The notes below the pieces were generated by a model, which was given only the letters and a program-made list of their open reading frames with translations, did no database searches and had not been told where the DNA came from. DNA of 64,000 bases from Cubamyces lactineus (taxonomy: Eukaryota > Basidiomycota > Agaricomycetes > Polyporales > Polyporaceae): positions 186,001 to 250,000 of the forward strand of contig JACDTU010000001.1 of the NCBI GenBank assembly GCA_022376465.1. Direction: 5' to 3'. A program made the position numbers and the translations under genes. Below are positions 59,481-64,000 of this stretch, piece by piece (within the stretch, counting starts at the first letter, position 1; every line of letters begins with the position of its first letter).

Positions 59481-62405
59481 TCGCGATCGTTCGTCTATCC
59501 GCTCGCTACACGAGCAACGCACGCGACTGCCAAAATCATATGCGCCGCGGCACTGCAAGTAGGATTTACGGAACGTTTGTTGTGTAGTAATCGGCGGCCG
59601 AGCTAGGGAGACGAACGTGTCGTCCCTTGATCAGCTGTACTTCACAAGCACGACATGAGCATATGGCGGGCACAAGGGAGGGAGCCAATCAGCTCACTAC
59701 ATTTCCAAGAAACGTCCGTTGGCCTGACCTTTTACAATGCATCGCGCGACGTTCTGGGAACCACCTAGGGTGCTCCCGCCAAGATCGGCGACCCAGGTTC
59801 CGGGCACGCTATAGAGGTTGCCGTTGGAGGCATCCTTTCATGCGAGTTCGTATCAGCAAGTCAATGGATAAATGATGCAACATGCCACGGTGCAGACGGC
59901 CTACGCCGGCAGTTGTGCACAGGATAGACACCGGTCATTGAGTACGGTCAGCTGAGAGGTCATAGACAGCTTCTGGATGTCATGTCCGCGAGCCTTGAAT
60001 TGAACACGCTGGGCTGGTAGCTCGTAGTCAAAAAGCCTGAGCTTGAACAGCAGCGATCGCTTGGCGACGCATCCTCGCGTAAGACACAGAATTGTGATGT
60101 CATGCACGACCACAGCATAGCATGTCGTGAAGACAAGGGTACTCGAACGATGAATGCGTATGCCATCGTCGAGCCTAGAGCTGATGGGGGAGATGCGGGG
60201 ATGAAGGCTTGGTCAAACGCCGGTACTTCGCACGGCCCGGTACTCGGCCAACTCATCGAAGGACTCATAACTGGAAGTGCGGACTTAAAACGCGTCGCAC
60301 GCATATTCTCCGTCCTTACAGAATCCCAAGGCATGCAAACGGCTCCAATCCGCACCCGAGAACGGTGGACAGCTATCGTAGTAGCCGTGTTTCACATGCT
60401 ACTCACCAGGCAGGGCACCATCAAAAGACGAGTGAGGAGGGTAAATGGGCGGAGAGGAAGCGACAGCCCGGCCACGACTAATGGGCTAAGAAAGATCTAA
60501 AAGGCCAAGTGCTAGTGGCGAATTGTTAGGGATCCAGTACATTCAAACGTGGAACGAACCAAGAAACCGTATGAGGCCCCATGTCTGGTTCGCATTCGCA
60601 TGCGTTTTTCCTGGTTTCATGGGCTGGATGAAATCCATTGTTTACTGTGCCGTCATGTTCAGTATTTTTGTGCGGAATGCAAACGCGTGAGAGTCGGCTC
60701 ACTTACAATGATTGTATCCTCCTTTTATGGACAATATCGAGATGTTCTAGGAGAAGTCGACCAAGAGAGTGATGTAGACAAACGGCATAAGGGAAGACCA
60801 GTGGGGTGTGGATTCTGAAGGTCAACGCAATATGCCAGGCAGCAGATGCAATGAGACTCCTACATGTTGTATGATGACCCCTACTTCGGCCACGTGGAAG
60901 CTCCAGAAGCAAGCTCGAACATGTGCGCAGAGGTGCCGCCGTGGGGACATCTCTCGCGCAAACGGCACCGCTCGGATAGCCAAGACAAAGGAATGGAGGG
61001 GTGGGGTCGACGAGATGCATCTCGGGATGGATAAGAATTGCCGACACGGCACCAACATCCGGCGTGCGACATATCTTGCGCACGCCATACACAAGGAAGT
61101 CGAATCCCGGTTCGCCCGTTTTCTGACATAGCTGTTCTGGAGTAACGTCGAGCCCGGTGCCTGCCCTATCCCATAATGAAAGAAGCACGAAGCAAGGCAC
61201 TCTGAGCACGGCTCCGATGTCGAGATGCGCCGGAGACCTGACGAGATAAAGCTGGTGAACGTACCTGCTTTCTATCACCTGTCAATACGGGTCCTATAAC
61301 CACAACGTATGGGGGATAATCTTCGGATCGCGAGTTCCCCTAGGCCATGCGAATCGGAGACTCCAAGTTGTCGCAACTTGTAGTCCCGGCCCGTTCTAGG
61401 GCTAGGGCAACTTCAAATTGAGGGCAGAGCAGCCCGCGAATACCGGTCGTGGCGCGCTCGTTCACCTACACCTATTTCTTCTTTCGTTGTTCATGTAGCT
61501 TAGGAATAGCTTAGGAAAGAAATCAATGTGAGTGTTGAATGACACTACAAGCTGGATCCGACGTACCACCGGAGATACTTTTGGGACAACCGGGTTGCAT
61601 AGTGCAGCCTGCCTCACTAGCCATAGGACTCATGGCTGTCACACCCGCTATTATAGGTCTACGTTCTGTAGCGTCCTACGTCCGTTAATTAACAGTCAAG
61701 CTAACAGTGCGGCACGGGCGAAGCAATTGCGCAGTGCTGGTGCGAGGAGGAGGATAGAGTTGATTAGACGCTGTATAAGCGCCCGCATCGCCGTGGGCAT
61801 TGCCATAAGCGCCTGTACCTACGGTGCCACGCCTCAGGCTCTTCCATCTTCTGAGACAACTTTGGATGGACGCCATCGCTTCCATCGGTCTTTGTACCGC
61901 TCTTGCCACGGGTATGGGACATGAAATTGGTCAAAAGAACAATGGCTGCCTAGTGCGGTCCCAGGAAGGAGCGAAAGCTAATCCACCCCGGTCTTCAACC
62001 CTCAATCAACGCCGTCGCGCTTTGAACGACGAAGACGTTAAGCCTGCACCTTCCGAGTCCAGAAAACTCACAAACGGCAGTACCAAAAAGGTTGAACAGT
62101 CATAGTCCCAGGTTGTATGCCGACTTACCTACCTCGACTCAGGCCAAGCGACCCCGTCGGCTTTTGTACGGGTCTTCTTGCGCCGTGGTCAGAAGCGCCA
62201 TGGCAATGCACACGCGCAGTGCCTGCAAAGGAACTCTCGTTGACACGGCTTGCCTACGGGGGTCTCTCACAGCTTGTTGGCGTCAGGAACTGCCCAGTCA
62301 TGCGCTGCGACCACTTGTGCCCTGAGCGCGGCCCAGATTAGCTTTCCGCTTCCGGCATTTCCTCCAATCTGCATCCTGATATGCCGCTTCTCGACATGGG
62401 CGATC
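59481..62405. other. 2.9 kb stretch without a recognised gene
   Basis: It lies between divergently oriented lipase and DUF6534 copy G. Open frames at 60102-60500 (+), 60703-61278 (-, 191 codons) and 61532-61924 (+) carry no motif, signal peptide or convincing exon chain. Both flanking promoters lie at its ends. Confidence 0.5.
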
Positions 62406-62411
62406 TATAAG
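62406..62411 (+). promoter_or_regulatory. TATA-like box of DUF6534 copy G
   Basis: CTATAAGTAC lies about 60 nt upstream of the start codon. Confidence 0.5.
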
Positions 62412-62469
62412 TACAGTCATCAATCGTCAATGTTGGCTCCCAGTATCTCCCCACGCCCGGACGTCCACC

Positions 62470-64000
62470 ATGGCTCTCCCTCCGAACGCTACCGACTCTC
62501 CTTTGAGTAACCCTCTGGCTGGGGCCCTCCCAAAGATTCCAGCGTTGGACAATAGCTATGGTGCGATGCTGCTTGGGACATCATTTGGGCTTATGTGAGT
62601 TCGCAATATTCCATGCCGTTATTGACCTAATTCATTGGATCAGGCTGTATGGTCTTACTCTCCACCAGACATACCGGTACTTCCGGTTGTATCCGAAAGA
62701 TTTGGCCTTGTTCAAAGGATTTGTGAGTCAGCTCAGTCAAGTCGTGAGTGTTACACTCCTTCACATTTTATCTCGTTATAGGTGATCAGTATCGTGTACG
62801 CCTCGCACACAAACAGTGGGAATGGAGAGGGAACTGACTATGCTTCAGGACTATGGAGACGCTGCACACCGTAATTTGGATGATAGCCTGGTGAGTCGCA
62901 TGTCATTTCGTGACAGGCAGCTGGCCCTCATAATTCATGCTCAGCTATCACTTCCTCATAACGGATTACTTCAATGCGACCAGTCTTCTCACTGGTCACT
63001 GGTGAGTGCCATAGCTACTCACGAGCCTGAGTTATAACATTGACGGGTCCTCCACAGGACTGTCAAGGTATGTCGCCTGTTTAGTTTGTCTTGCCTCGAC
63101 TGAAGCCGGACTCCTATCATCAGTTGAACGTCGCCGTCACCGTGAGCATGCAACTGATGTCCACATTGACACTGGCTCATCTCGTCACCTAGGGGGCAGC
63201 CAATCTTCTATGTCAACTGTCAGTATTTCTCCGCACATGTCCAAGAAGACCCTTCGTCTGATCGTCACTTTGCAACGGACCGCAGCTTTTACGCCCGCCG
63301 TGTCTTCCTACGTGCGTTCCTTCTCAGACCCCGTTGATAAGCCTCGAGGAGCTGATGATCACCAGTTGGGCCGAAGAGCCGCTGGGTTGTCGCGATTGCT
63401 GTACGTACCCACTTTGCAAACTACACATCGGTGCACAGCCCTGATCATCTTTGACACAGGCGGGGACCATGACGGCTTGTCTCGGTGAGTCTTCCACGCT
63501 CGCAAGCCGGCGGCGCGATCTCATTCAGACGATCAATCATCTTAGGATTTGACATCGGTGTGTGAAGGTGATTCTCGTCCGCAGTCCTTGGCTCACGCGT
63601 GCATGGTGCTATGATGCCAGGGGCTACCGTTGAAGCGTGAGTGCCCCGGGCATTGCAGCTTGAGATCGCAGCCCTAATTGAACTCTGTTCAGCTTCAAGT
63701 TGAGCCTGGCCCAATTCCCGCGATTCAGCGTCAGTACACTTTGAGAACTTATGCCCCGGCGAGGTACTGACACTTGTTTCCAGTGGCTGGTGTCTGCAGC
63801 GTATGGCTGCGCTGTGGTGACGGACGTCCTCCTGACTGGCGCCCTGATCCGGGTCCTGCTGCGTAGTCGGACAGGCTTCAAGCGGTAAGTCGACATTGTG
63901 GACGCGCGGGCTACATCTGATGCTTCGTGACGCAGGACGGACTCGACGCTTGACATGCTGATCGTGTACTCCATCAACACGGGCGAGTCTTCTAGCGCCT
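62470..64000 (+). CDS. DUF6534-type multi-span membrane protein, copy G (cut by window end)
   Basis: Exons followed: 62470-62594 (MALPPNATDSPLSNPLAG, then LDNSYGAMLLGTSFGL), 62644-62722 (LYGLTLHQTYRYFRLYPKD), the 14-nt micro-exon 62782-62795 (V-I-S-I), 62849-62890 (TMETLHTVIWMIA), 62945-63001 (YHFLITDYFNATSLLTGHW), the 10-nt micro-exon 63058-63067 (W-T-V-K) and 63124-63141 (LNVAVT). Later FYARRVFL near 63288-63312 and LTGALIRVLLRSRTGFKR ending at 63885, then TDSTLDMLIVYSINTG at the edge. The 3' part (LNSR region and cytosolic tail) lies outside. The gene is the best resolved of the seven at its 5' end and defines the micro-exon pattern. No break was seen. Function unknown. Confidence 0.85.

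Noticed and set aside
60703..61278. Minus frame of 191 codons
   Set aside because: It has no recognised domain, no signal peptide and mixed composition; there are no neighbouring exons that would extend it.

Overview
The window looks like nuclear DNA of a wood-decay basidiomycete (Agaricomycetes, probably a polypore). The genes carry many GT-AG introns of about 45-75 nt. There is a secreted endoglucanase with an N-terminal CBM1 module, several cytochrome P450 and drug-efflux-type MFS genes, and seven paralogues of the DUF6534 multi-span membrane family that is greatly expanded in this group. I recognise no transposase, reverse transcriptase, tRNA or rRNA.

Layout (coordinates include introns). 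0.2-2.6 kb: DUF6534 copy A (-). 6.4-8.7 kb: cytochrome P450 A (+), 13 exons worked out. 9.7-10.7 kb: PITH-domain protein (-). 11.5-11.9 kb: small secreted eight-cysteine protein (-). 12.7-14.9 and 16.2-18.4 kb: DUF6534 copies B and C (-), a tandem pair with related promoters. 19.2-23.2 kb: multi-BRCT TopBP1/Rad4/Dpb11-type checkpoint protein (-), head to head with mitochondrial ribosomal protein uL30m (+, 23.6 kb). 24.9-26.7 kb: CBM1-GH5 endoglucanase (+). 27.7-29.9 kb: DUF6534 copy D (+). 30.6-32.8 kb: P450 C (-). 34.3-36.6 kb: MFS transporter A (-). 38.6-40.9 kb: DUF6534 copy E (-). 43.7-45.8 kb: MFS transporter B (-). 47.7-50.0 kb: DUF6534 copy F (+). 51.0-52.4 kb: alpha/beta hydrolase (+). 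54.3-56.6 kb: P450 B (-), paralogue of A. 58.2-59.4 kb: secreted class 3 lipase (-). 62.5 kb to the end: DUF6534 copy G (+), cut by the window edge.

Housekeeping genes (PITH, BRCT, uL30m) lie in the left half among accessory genes. The right half (30-57 kb) mixes oxidation (two P450s), efflux (two MFS) and hydrolysis (alpha/beta hydrolase) with three DUF6534 copies. It resembles a loose xenobiotic or secondary-metabolite neighbourhood, but no core synthase is visible.

The most distinctive signal is exon structure. All seven DUF6534 genes contain a 14-nt micro-exon, and six of seven a further 10-nt micro-exon, at equivalent positions. Copy D has the second one fused to the exon before it. In copy C the 14-nt exon is followed by a GC donor. 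The gene models were spliced by eye from conserved protein motifs; internal exon borders of the MFS, BRCT and some DUF6534 genes are less certain than the gene ends.
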